Assembly: GCA_002385735.1 (NCBI GenBank)
Contig: DGEB01000002.1
Coordinates: 3,161-29,275 of the forward strand
Length of the DNA: 26,115 bases
Reading direction: 5' to 3'
Origin: Peptococcaceae bacterium UBA3937
Lineage (GTDB): Bacteria > Bacillota > Peptococcia > DRI-13 > DTU073
The notes beneath the pieces were generated by a model. That model was given only the letters and a program-made list of their open reading frames with translations, was not told the origin of the DNA and ran no database searches. Positions 1 through 6,486 of this stretch are shown piece after piece (within the stretch, counting starts at the first letter, position 1; every line of letters begins with the position of its first letter). The position numbers and the translations under genes are program-made.

Positions 1-269
1 ATGGCTTCCCCTTCCCGGTCCGGGTCAGTGGCGATCAGCACTTCATCACTCTTTTTCGCTAAGGCTTTTAATTCTTTTAACAACTCTCCTTTTCCGCGGA
101 TGGTAATATACTTAACCGCAAAATCTTTTTCCACATCAACCCCGAACTGGCTTTTGGGTAAATCACGCACATGCCCCATCGATGCTTTCACAGTGTACTT
201 GCGTCCTAAATATTTTCCGATGGTTTTAGCCTTGGCAGGCGATTCAACTACTACTAATGTCTTTGTCAC
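1..269 (-). CDS. topA: DNA topoisomerase I, N-terminal part (cut by window edge)
   Basis: Type IA topoisomerase that relaxes negative supercoils through a transient 5'-phosphotyrosine break. Only about 89 N-terminal residues are present, covering the Toprim domain. The start reads [21 protein letters not shown], the family hallmark [10 protein letters not shown], followed by [10 protein letters not shown] and, near the edge, the Toprim acidic motif TDPDREGEA. The start is a GTG at 267-269 with GAGGTG eight bases upstream. The gene lies 27 bases after the dprA stop, so the two are probably cotranscribed; the dprA-topA order is usual in Firmicutes. The catalytic tyrosine and C-terminal zinc fingers lie outside the window. 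Confidence 0.96.
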   Translation of the reverse strand, partial: MTKTLVVVESPAKAKTIGKYLGRKYTVKASMGHVRDLPKSQFGVDVEKDFAVKYITIRGKGELLKELKALAKKSDEVLIATDPDREGEA

Positions 270-296
270 TGGATTCTCACCTCGAAACTTAATAGC

Positions 297-1445
297 TTAA
301 ACTCTTACATAATACTTTCCGGGAAGCTGCTTAATCAATCCTTTTAACTCCAACTCGAGCAGAATTCTTAGGACCATTTCCTCCTGCCCCATGTTTCTTT
401 CCAGCAATAAATCGATATTCACAGGCTCCCAAGAGAGCAAATTGTAGATTCTTTTTTCAGTTTTACTAATGTCTTCAATCTTGGCTTTTTGATTATTATA
501 TACCTCCGCCCGGTATTCATATCCTAATTCTTCAAGAATATCCTGCGGATAAATCACCAGTTTAGCTCCTTGCTGGATTAAACGTAAGGAACCGATGCTG
601 TTGGGGCTTGTGACCACCCCCGGTAACGCAAAAACTTCCTTCCCCTGTTCCAGTGCCAAATCACAAGTAATCAAAGACCCGCTTCGGGCTTTGGCTTCTA
701 TTACAAAAACGCCTGAACTCAAGCCGCTGATAATTCTGTTTCTAATCGGAAAGTGATGACTCAAGGGTTTCGTTCCCGGAGGAAATTCGCTAAGTGCCAG
801 GCCTTGTTCGCAAATCCGCTGAAACAGCCGGCGGTTCTCCCGCGGATAGAGTTCATCCAACCCCGCCCCCAAAACGGCAATGGTGCTGCCTTTTCCCGTT
901 AAAGCCCCTTCGTGGGCGGCAGCATCGATGCCCCGCGCCAGGCCGCTGACAATGGTAAGCTCATTGTTGCTCAACTCCTCCGCAAACACTCGAGCCTGTT
1001 TCAGCCCGTAGACCGTCGCCTGTCGCGAGCCAACAATGGCGAGACAATTGTTTGCCAATAATGATATCTCACCACAATAATATAGAATACACGGAATATC
1101 AGAAATTTGCAACAACAAAAAAGGGAATCTTTGCTCAGATCTGGTCACATAGTTGATTTTTTTGCGGAAACACTCTTCTTCCAGCCTTTCCGGATCAATG
1201 GACTTTTTCAACTGGACAAAAGCCTCGGTTTGTTTTTTCGTTAGCCCCATCCGGAAGGGAAATTCCTCCGCCTGCCAGGCCGCCTCAAAAGAGCCGTAAG
1301 ACTGCTTAATGCGCTCGTACAGATTATTAAGATTAATACTGAATATTTTGTGAAAGGCTAAGATATACTTCCGGTCCTGTTCCACTCGTGCCTGTTCCTT
1401 TGGTGCTTGTTCCTTGTCGAAAACTTCGTTCACCCTTACTTCCAA
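297..1445 (-). CDS. dprA: DNA processing protein DprA/Smf
   Basis: DprA binds incoming single-stranded DNA and loads RecA during natural transformation; it is widespread even in species not known to be competent. The 382-residue product has the Rossmann-like core: IVGSRQATVYG, SGLARGIDAAAHEGAL, AVLGAGLDELYPREN, SEFPPGTKP and FPIRNRIISGLS. A C-terminal winged-helix-like segment follows. The start is uncertain. The frame opens at a TTG (1443-1445) with GGGAGGAG only 2-3 bases away, which is too close for comfort. GTG codons at 1433 and 1385 are alternatives, and the homology-bearing part begins around DRKYILAFHKI. It is followed by topA, probably in one transcript. An intrinsic terminator directly upstream suggests dprA expression depends on read-through or a weak internal promoter. 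Confidence 0.95.
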   Translation of the reverse strand: MEVRVNEVFDKEQAPKEQARVEQDRKYILAFHKIFSINLNNLYERIKQSYGSFEAAWQAEEFPFRMGLTKKQTEAFVQLKKSIDPERLEEECFRKKINYVTRSEQRFPFLLLQISDIPCILYYCGEISLLANNCLAIVGSRQATVYGLKQARVFAEELSNNELTIVSGLARGIDAAAHEGALTGKGSTIAVLGAGLDELYPRENRRLFQRICEQGLALSEFPPGTKPLSHHFPIRNRIISGLSSGVFVIEAKARSGSLITCDLALEQGKEVFALPGVVTSPNSIGSLRLIQQGAKLVIYPQDILEELGYEYRAEVYNNQKAKIEDISKTEKRIYNLLSWEPVNIDLLLERNMGQEEMVLRILLELELKGLIKQLPGKYYVRV

Positions 1446-1462
1446 CTCCTCCCAATGAAAAA

Positions 1463-1495
1463 CAGAAGAAAAAGAGATAGTGTAGGCTATCTCTT
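1463..1495 (-). terminator. Intrinsic terminator or attenuator before dprA
   Basis: On the minus strand, AAGAGATAG (1487-1495) pairs perfectly with CTATCTCTT (1472-1480) across a 6-base loop and is followed by a T-rich tract. It ends the UPF0173 transcript (stop at 1515). Because it sits about 20 bases before the dprA start, it may also act as an attenuator for dprA-topA. Confidence 0.85.
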
Positions 1496-1514
1496 TACAC
1501 TTGCCATGAAATAT

Positions 1515-2210
1515 TTATACCGTCGGAGCGGTAATCGCTTCACCTGGTTTTAAAACAATCCCCTGCAGTCCGTTTTCCCGCAGTTTTTCGATGTAAAGAT
1601 AGGGATTCTGCTTAATGATCGGGAAGGTATCATAATGCATCGGAATAGTGATTTTTGCCTGCAGCATCAGGGCCGCCTCAACGGCATCATAAGGACCCAT
1701 TACGTAATTATCGCCGATGGGCAGCAAAGCATAATCAATCTGATTGCGCTGGCCGATAAGCTTCATGTCGCCGAAGAGGCCGGTATCGCCCGCGTGATAA
1801 ATCGTAATTCCCTGCATTTCAATAATATACCCACAGGGCGTGCCCGTATAAATGATTTCATTACCTTGAATAATTGCTGAACCATGCCATGCCGGCGTCA
1901 TCTTCAGCCGGCCAAAGGGAAAGCTTCTCGCGCCACCGATGTGCATGGCGGCAATCTGCGCACCCTGCATGCTACAATACTGGGCCAACTCGTTCGGCGC
2001 AACAATTTCCGCTTTCGTTCTGCGGGCAATTTCCAAAGCATCGCCCAGATGATCAGAATGACCATGGGTCACCAAAATATGAGTCGGATTAACTTCATCC
2101 GGCTGTACATCCGCCAAGGGGTTCCCCTTCAGGAACGGATCGATCAGCAAATCATATGTACCGTCACTAATGCTAAAGCAAGCATGACCATGATAGACAA
2201 GTTTTATCAT
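1515..2210 (-). CDS. UPF0173 family metal-dependent hydrolase (metallo-beta-lactamase fold)
   Basis: A 231-residue stand-alone metallo-beta-lactamase-fold protein of the UPF0173/YtkL group, whose physiological substrate is not established. The N-terminus MIKLVYHGHACFSI and LLIDPFLKGNP are typical. The metal-binding motif THGHSDHLGD is complete, later ligands appear in YHAGDTGLFGD, and PMHYDTFP supplies the C-terminal histidine. The length matches the family. ATG start, with AGAGGTGG five bases upstream. It has its own sigma-A promoter at 2234-2262 and its own terminator, so it is probably monocistronic. The family is clear but the substrate is not. Confidence 0.93.
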   Translation of the reverse strand: MIKLVYHGHACFSISDGTYDLLIDPFLKGNPLADVQPDEVNPTHILVTHGHSDHLGDALEIARRTKAEIVAPNELAQYCSMQGAQIAAMHIGGARSFPFGRLKMTPAWHGSAIIQGNEIIYTGTPCGYIIEMQGITIYHAGDTGLFGDMKLIGQRNQIDYALLPIGDNYVMGPYDAVEAALMLQAKITIPMHYDTFPIIKQNPYLYIEKLRENGLQGIVLKPGEAITAPTV

Positions 2211-2233
2211 TTTTTCCCACCTCTTACTTGTTA

Positions 2234-2262
2234 ATTATAGCTGGTGTGGGAAAAAACGTCAA
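2234..2262 (-). promoter_or_regulatory. Sigma-A promoter of the UPF0173 gene
   Basis: TTGACG (2257-2262), exactly 17 bases, then TATAAT (2234-2239), read on the minus strand. It lies about 24 bases before the ATG, so the leader is very short. Confidence 0.88.
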
Positions 2263-2276
2263 ACAGAATCTTGCCA

Positions 2277-2459
2277 TTAGGCAAAATCGGACTTGATTTC
2301 CGCAATTTTTTCCAACCACTGACTGAAAAGCTCGTCGTTTCTACTTTGCATTTCCCGTTTGATCAATGCCTCCAGTAACCGCAGTTGTTTGATCGACATG
2401 CGTTTGATTTCACAACGAATATTCGCGGTTTCTTCGTCTTCAAGGATGATATGTAGCAT
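2277..2459 (-). CDS. Hypothetical 60-residue helical protein
   Basis: I do not recognise this small protein. The frame stays open back to a TTG at 2519. The likely start is the ATG at 2457-2459, because AAGGAGGAGGA lies 9-14 bases upstream while the TTG has no ribosome binding site. The product begins MLHIILEDEETANIRCEIKR. It is charged, has no signal or membrane segment, and from about residue 20 looks like an amphipathic helix rich in Lys, Arg, Leu and Glu. It sits between a terminator at 2590-2627 and the UPF0173 promoter, so it is probably its own unit. Reality as a gene is supported mainly by the strong ribosome binding site. Confidence 0.65.
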   Translation of the reverse strand: MLHIILEDEETANIRCEIKRMSIKQLRLLEALIKREMQSRNDELFSQWLEKIAEIKSDFA

Positions 2460-2589
2460 AATTGGTCTATTCCTCCTCCTTCCCTTCGCGTATCTTTGCT
2501 GCAATGTAGCTGTCCCCAAAAAAGTTGTAGTCCGACTGTCTAAGCAATTTAATTCTTTAGAATAAATTTTTTTCCTTTATGTAAAATAT

Positions 2590-2627
2590 AACAAAACAAA
2601 GAAGCAGTCTGGATTGTGGACTGCTTC
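2590..2627 (-). terminator. Intrinsic terminator of the Gly/Met-repeat gene
   Basis: A perfect 9-bp stem, GAAGCAGTC (2601-2609) with GACTGCTTC (2619-2627), and a 9-base loop. On the minus strand it is followed by TTTGTTTTGT. It lies just downstream of the gene ending at 2681. Confidence 0.85.
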
Positions 2628-2680
2628 TCCGCTTTTTCCTCATCCTTTCTTTCTTAAGTTATAAAAAACGGCATAATGAC

Positions 2681-3409
2681 CTATTGATTATACTTGGGCA
2701 TGCCCGTATTACCGGTCTGTTGCCCGACCTGAGGACTCAGACCTGATGAGATTCCGGCCTGCTGGCCAATCTGACTGATGCTCGCTGACCCTTTCCCAAG
2801 TTGTTCCCGGGAAGCCTGGTACACATCCGGACCCATGGTGGTAATGTCCGAGAGAGAAGACTGGGTGCCCATCATTCCACTCGTTCCTCCCATGCCGGTG
2901 GCTATCCCACTTGGACCACTTATCCCGGTACCGATACCGCTGCTCATCCCAGCACCCATGCCGGGACCTATCCCGGTACCCATCCCACTACCCATGCCCG
3001 CAGTCGTACCAGTCATACCGCTACCTATAGTGCCGCCAATATTGCTGCCACCTTGTCCACCCATATACTGCATCACATTACCGTATGTATCGGGACTCAT
3101 GGTCGCCAAATTAAAAAGGGCTGTTGGGCTCTGCTGTTGTCCGTAACTGTGTCCGTAGAACGATGTTTGGGGAGAAGGATGATAGCTTTGTGGGCTCATT
3201 ATGGTTCCCTGAGAAATACTATGCAGACTGGAGATGCTTTCCTGGCATAGCTGTTGGATCCGGTTCATTTGTTGAGCGGCAAAAGCTTCTTCCTGCACCA
3301 ACTGCATTAAACGTTGTCGATTGTTTTCTTCGGCTTGCCGCAGCTGGCTTGCCATTTGACTTACCGTATTAATTCTTTGTTGGATTTGCTGGATTTGCTG
3401 GTGGACCAT
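2681..3409 (-). CDS. Low-complexity Gly/Met/Ser repeat protein with Gln-rich coiled-coil head
   Basis: Unrecognised 242-residue protein. The ATG is preceded by AAAGGAGG at good spacing, and a strong terminator follows, so the gene looks real. Residues 1-60 are Gln-rich and heptad-like (QQIQQIQQRINTVSQMASQL), which suggests a coiled coil. Residues 138-165 are seven tandem tetrapeptides of the form G-(M/I)-(G/S)-x, inside a wider Gly/Met/Ser/Thr-rich region (about 117-181). Two copies of T-M-x-P-D-x-Y flank it (residues 103-109 and 191-197). The tail (about 200-242) is Gln/Gly/Ser-rich. There is no signal peptide, membrane segment or catalytic motif. Such composition is seen in structural proteins, including spore-coat proteins, but that role here is only a guess. 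Confidence 0.8.
   Translation of the reverse strand: MVHQQIQQIQQRINTVSQMASQLRQAEENNRQRLMQLVQEEAFAAQQMNRIQQLCQESISSLHSISQGTIMSPQSYHPSPQTSFYGHSYGQQQSPTALFNLATMSPDTYGNVMQYMGGQGGSNIGGTIGSGMTGTTAGMGSGMGTGIGPGMGAGMSSGIGTGISGPSGIATGMGGTSGMMGTQSSLSDITTMGPDVYQASREQLGKGSASISQIGQQAGISSGLSPQVGQQTGNTGMPKYNQ
2915..2998 (-). repeat. Seven tandem 12-bp units encoding G-(M/I)-(G/S)-x
   Basis: Within the repeat protein, an approximately 12-bp unit of the type GGGATGGGTACC recurs seven times with drift at third codon positions and in the variable fourth codon. This is consistent with expansion by slippage followed by selection on the protein. Confidence 0.8.
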
Positions 3410-3508
3410 AAATCAACCTCCTTTAAAGTATCTTTATTGCTAGCTTTACCGCGGAGGCTGCCAATATTCATGGTATTATCTGGAAGTCAATGAAAAACCG
3501 TTCGTTCT

Positions 3509-3805
3509 TTATCGAAAAATCCTGCGTTTAACAAGCAACCGGACCAGCCCGATAAGCATAAAGCCAATTACGGTTACACCACTCCAAAGCAGCAAATATA
3601 ACAGGAGCCGCCAGATTAACATGGGCGATAACATCGCTGATATGCGCTGGTATTGAGCGATGATAAACCATAACATGAGCCCCCAGGTGATTAGATCCGC
3701 AATGCGTAAGGTCGGAGAGAAAAAATGCAAGATCGCATCATACCACCGCCACAAGCGGGCGCTCAGGTAAAAACCGGCCAGACCAAAGACAACCATCAGT
3801 ACCAT
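3509..3805 (-). CDS. Small integral membrane protein, unknown function
   Basis: A 98-residue hydrophobic protein with about three predicted membrane spans: near residues 1-18, 37-52 and 65-90. The basic C-terminus LLVKRRIFR is expected to be cytoplasmic. I do not recognise the family. The start is the ATG at 3803-3805, with GAAAGGAGAAGG about 9 bases upstream. A second in-frame ATG three codons later is less well placed. It ends 99 bases before the repeat protein in the same direction, so the two could share a transcript. No promoter is obvious upstream. Confidence 0.7.
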   Translation of the reverse strand: MVLMVVFGLAGFYLSARLWRWYDAILHFFSPTLRIADLITWGLMLWFIIAQYQRISAMLSPMLIWRLLLYLLLWSGVTVIGFMLIGLVRLLVKRRIFR

Positions 3806-3918
3806 CTTTCCTTGCCTTCTCCTTTCATCTTACCTATCCCCACCTCCGACGGAGGGACTTGTCTTCGTCCGGCTTAACTTAGCTATTGCCGGCAGGCGGG
3901 ACTTGCCTTTTGTTGGTG

Positions 3919-3947
3919 TTGACACTAGGACCTTTATCTTCTATAAT
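3919..3947 (+). promoter_or_regulatory. Consensus sigma-A promoter of tRNA-Trp
   Basis: Exact consensus TTGACA (3919-3924), 17-base spacer, exact TATAAT (3942-3947). The tRNA begins 33 bases after the -10 element, leaving a 5' leader of roughly 25 bases. Confidence 0.92.
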
Positions 3948-3979
3948 AAAAAAGTGGCGTGTCGTTAAAGGACACATAC

Positions 3980-4055
3980 AGGGGTATAGCTCAATTGGTA
4001 GAGTAGCGGACTCCAAATCCGTTGGTTGTGGGTTCGAGTCCTACTGCCCCTGCCA
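3980..4055 (+). tRNA. tRNA-Trp (anticodon CCA)
   Basis: A 76-base cloverleaf. The acceptor AGGGGTA pairs with TGCCCCT (one T-G wobble or equivalent). The D-arm is GCTC/GAGT, the anticodon loop CTCCAAA carries CCA, the T-loop is TTCGAGT, the discriminator is G and CCA is encoded. It is a single-gene unit between its own promoter and terminator, facing the convergent fusA-like gene. Confidence 0.96.
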
Positions 4056-4069
4056 TATTTAAAACCTAT

Positions 4070-4094
4070 CTCGCCGCAAGCGGCGGGTTTTTTT
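4070..4094 (+). terminator. Intrinsic terminator of tRNA-Trp
   Basis: GC-rich stem CTCGCCG (4070-4076) with CGGCGGG (4081-4087), a 4-base loop and seven T residues. Confidence 0.92.
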
Positions 4095-4097
4095 GTG

Positions 4098-4145
4098 CCC
4101 AAATCCCCCTTCAGTAACGAGGGTGCTTTTAAGGAGGAATTTGGG
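4098..4145. repeat. Imperfect inverted repeat between two terminators
   Basis: CCCAAATCCCCCTT (4098-4111) is nearly complementary to AAGGAGGAATTTGGG (4131-4145), with one mismatch and one extra base and a 19-base loop. It is not needed for either flanking terminator and resembles a degenerate interspersed palindromic element. Confidence 0.5.
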
Positions 4146-4155
4146 GCGGGATAGT

Positions 4156-4202
4156 AAAAAAGGAACTGCTTCATTCTTTCTCCAGGCATGAAACAGTTCC
4201 TT
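4156..4202 (-). terminator. Intrinsic terminator of the EF-G-like gene
   Basis: On the minus strand the stem is GGAACTG then, after one mismatch, TTCAT, with partners at 4162-4174 and 4188-4200 and a 13-base loop. A TTTTTT tract (4156-4161 region) follows. It lies 17 bases after the stop codon. Confidence 0.88.
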
Positions 4203-4218
4203 TATTATTACCGGAAAG

Positions 4219-6255
4219 CTATTTTTCCTGCTCTTTCTCCATGGCCGCATTTTCGATGATTTCCTTCGCAGTTTGCTGCGGCACGTCTTCATAATGGGAG
4301 AACTGCATGCTGAAATTTCCACGCCCTTGGGTAATCGATTTTAAATCAATGGCATACCGGTACATTTCCGCCAGCGGCACTTGCGCTTTCACCAGTTGCA
4401 TTTTTCCTTCCGGCTCCATCCCAAGAATGCGTCCCCGCTTGCCGTTTAGATCACCGATAATATCCCCCATGTATTGCTCCGGAACGCGGACTTCCACATC
4501 CATAATCGGTTCCATCAATACGGGACGCGCGTTTTCCACACCTTTCTTGAAGCACATGCTGGCTGCAATCTTGAAGGACATTTCGGAAGAGTCCACCTCA
4601 TGGTACGAACCGTCATAGAGGGTAACTTTAATATTGGTCATGGGGTAGCCGGCCAAAACCCCTTCCGCCATCGCTTCACGAATTCCCTTTTCCACCGCCG
4701 GGAAGTAGTTTTTCGGCACGGCACCACCGAAGATGGTTTCCGCAAATTCAAATTCACCGTCCGGATAGGGTTCAAAGCGCAGCTTCACATGACCGTATTG
4801 CCCATGCCCACCCGATTGTTTCTTGTGCTTGTATTCATATTCCGCCGTTCCTCTAATCGTTTCCCGATAAGGCACTCGCGGCGTGCTGGTGGAAACATCG
4901 ACCCCGAACTTCTTCTGCATCCGTTCAATGATAATATCCAGATGGGTTTCACCCATTCCGGTCATAAGCGTCTCTTTCGTCTCGATATTTTTCTCGACCT
5001 TTAAGGTCGGATCCTCTTCAACCAGTCGGGATAAGGCCGTGCCCACCTTGTCTTCGTCATTGCGGGATTTCGCCTTGACTGCTACGGAAAAGATGGGAGA
5101 CGGGAAGGACACCCCTTCCAGAAGGGACGTTTTGTCCTTGAGCCCTAAGGTATCGCCGGTGGTAGTTTCAGATAGTTTGGCGATACAAACAATATCGCCT
5201 GCCTGCGCCTCACTGACCGTATCCTGGGTTTTTCCCCGCAGTAACAGCAAGGAGCCATAGCGCTCTTCTTTTTGTTTATTGAGATTATAGATGGTCGAAT
5301 CGCTCTTTAAGGTCCCGTGCTCCACCCGGACAAAGCTTATTTTCCCCACATAAGGATCGGCCATGGTTTTAAAGACGATCGCCGCCAGCGGCTTATTGGC
5401 CGCGTCTTCGCCGTCAAGATCAACCGGTGAAGGCAAGAACTCAATGAGTGCGTCCATCAAGGGCTGTACCCCAATATTTTTCAAGGCCGAACCACAGAAA
5501 ACCGGCACCACCTTGGCGTCTTTGATGCCCTGTCGCAAGCCCTGGTACAGTTCCTGCTCATTTAAGCTTTCCCCGTCCAGGTATTTCATCAATAACTCGT
5601 CATCGCCTTCCGCCGCCGCTTCCGTCAAAGGCTCCCGGTATTTTTCGATCTCGCTTTTCAATTCTTCCGGAACGGGGATTTCCTGACACTTGTTCCCTTC
5701 AAACTTGTAGGCTTTCTGCCTTAAGATGTCCACAACCCCTGAAAAGTTTTCCTCTACCCCAATCGGCAGCATCAAAGGAGCAATCTTGGTTCCGAAATGC
5801 TGTTTTAAATCATCCAGGACCCGGTAGTAATTGGCATTTTCCCGGTCCAGCTTGTTGACAAAAATAATCCTGGGTTTTTCAGCTTCTTCCGCCGCTTCCC
5901 AATGGACCTCGGTCTGCACCTCGACTCCCGCGACCCCGTCTACCACCAGCACGATACTGTCCGCGGCCCGCATGGCGCTTCTTACTTCCCCAATAAAGTC
6001 GGCATAACCAGGTGTATCCAGAATATTTAACTTATGCTCCTTCCATTCCACAGGAGCAAGTGTTGTGCTTACCGTTACTTTTCTCTTTATCTCTTCCGGC
6101 AAATAATCAGTGACCGTTGTGCCGTCATCAACCTTGCCTATCCGTGTGGTATGTCCGGCATTAAAAAGGATAGCTTCCGTCAGTGATGTCTTCCCCGCCC
6201 CGCCGTGTGCTAAGATCCCGATGTTCCTGAGTTTTTTACTAGCATATACCCGCAA
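4219..6255 (-). CDS. fusA2: Elongation factor G-like GTPase (FusA2 type)
   Basis: A 678-residue translational GTPase with all five EF-G domains but divergent in the G domain. G1 is AHGGAGKTS (residues 16-24) where housekeeping EF-G has AHIDAGKTT. The switch I segment is IKRKVTVST (56-64) rather than QERGITI. G3 DTPGY (80-84) and G4 NKLD (134-137) are intact. The C-terminal domains are recognisable (SGGHGQYGHVKLRFEP, GRILGMEPEG, QGRGNFSMQFSHYEDVP). Homologues such as the second EF-G of Thermotoga or mycobacterial FusA2 are paralogues of the main factor, with roles not well settled. The start is a TTG (6253-6255) with AAGGAGG eight bases upstream; no ATG fits. It is monocistronic with a terminator, and no rpsL/rpsG/tuf genes are nearby. 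Confidence 0.92.
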   Translation of the reverse strand: MRVYASKKLRNIGILAHGGAGKTSLTEAILFNAGHTTRIGKVDDGTTVTDYLPEEIKRKVTVSTTLAPVEWKEHKLNILDTPGYADFIGEVRSAMRAADSIVLVVDGVAGVEVQTEVHWEAAEEAEKPRIIFVNKLDRENANYYRVLDDLKQHFGTKIAPLMLPIGVEENFSGVVDILRQKAYKFEGNKCQEIPVPEELKSEIEKYREPLTEAAAEGDDELLMKYLDGESLNEQELYQGLRQGIKDAKVVPVFCGSALKNIGVQPLMDALIEFLPSPVDLDGEDAANKPLAAIVFKTMADPYVGKISFVRVEHGTLKSDSTIYNLNKQKEERYGSLLLLRGKTQDTVSEAQAGDIVCIAKLSETTTGDTLGLKDKTSLLEGVSFPSPIFSVAVKAKSRNDEDKVGTALSRLVEEDPTLKVEKNIETKETLMTGMGETHLDIIIERMQKKFGVDVSTSTPRVPYRETIRGTAEYEYKHKKQSGGHGQYGHVKLRFEPYPDGEFEFAETIFGGAVPKNYFPAVEKGIREAMAEGVLAGYPMTNIKVTLYDGSYHEVDSSEMSFKIAASMCFKKGVENARPVLMEPIMDVEVRVPEQYMGDIIGDLNGKRGRILGMEPEGKMQLVKAQVPLAEMYRYAIDLKSITQGRGNFSMQFSHYEDVPQQTAKEIIENAAMEKEQEK

Positions 6256-6290
6256 GATAAGTTCCTCCTTTTTGGAAGTAAATTTATTTG

Positions 6291-6310
6291 TACTTACATA
6301 CTTGTAAGTA
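6291..6310. promoter_or_regulatory. Perfect inverted repeat upstream of the EF-G-like gene
   Basis: TACTTACA (6291-6298) and TGTAAGTA (6303-6310) are separated by 4 bases, a 20-bp dyad centred about 45 bases upstream of the TTG start. This is an operator-like position. No regulator is identifiable from the sequence. Confidence 0.4.
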
Positions 6311-6442
6311 GAAAAGCCGCGCCTGAAATACGTACACCTAATAAATATTACTCATAAGTTTAAAAAATCCTTCTTTTTCGGCGGACAAATTTAACCCTCG
6401 CTGCCTGGCTTGGCCTTTGGGAAAGGGTGGATATTTTTTCTG

Positions 6443-6480
6443 CCTCCCACATAGTAATTTTTAAACAGGACTGTGGGAGG
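6443..6480 (+). promoter_or_regulatory. Hairpin sequestering the spoVB ribosome binding site
   Basis: CCTCCCACA (6443-6451) is perfectly complementary to TGTGGGAGG (6472-6480), a 9-bp stem with a 20-base loop. The 3' arm contains the GGGAGG ribosome binding site, six bases before the spoVB ATG. In the mRNA this would block initiation unless opened. There is no T-tract, so it is not a terminator. A smaller CCTTT/AAAGG hairpin lies just upstream near 6414-6426. Confidence 0.65.
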
Positions 6481-6486
6481 ACAATA

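Noticed and set aside
1..300. 99-residue plus-strand open frame
   Set aside because: It is antisense to the topA N-terminus, whose [10 protein letters not shown] and TDPDREGEA motifs are unmistakable.
2778..3250. Plus-strand Pro/Val-rich and Thr/His-rich frames
   Set aside because: They are antisense shadows of the Gly/Met-repeat gene; the repeat keeps several frames open. The minus-strand gene has the ribosome binding site and terminator.
3965..4189. Minus-strand frame across the tRNA-Trp region
   Set aside because: It is the antisense of the tRNA and its terminator, with no ribosome binding site.
6427..6486. GTG start extending spoVB by 20 residues
   Set aside because: It has no ribosome binding site, and the extension would translate through the hairpin. 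The ATG at 6487 has GGGAGGA.
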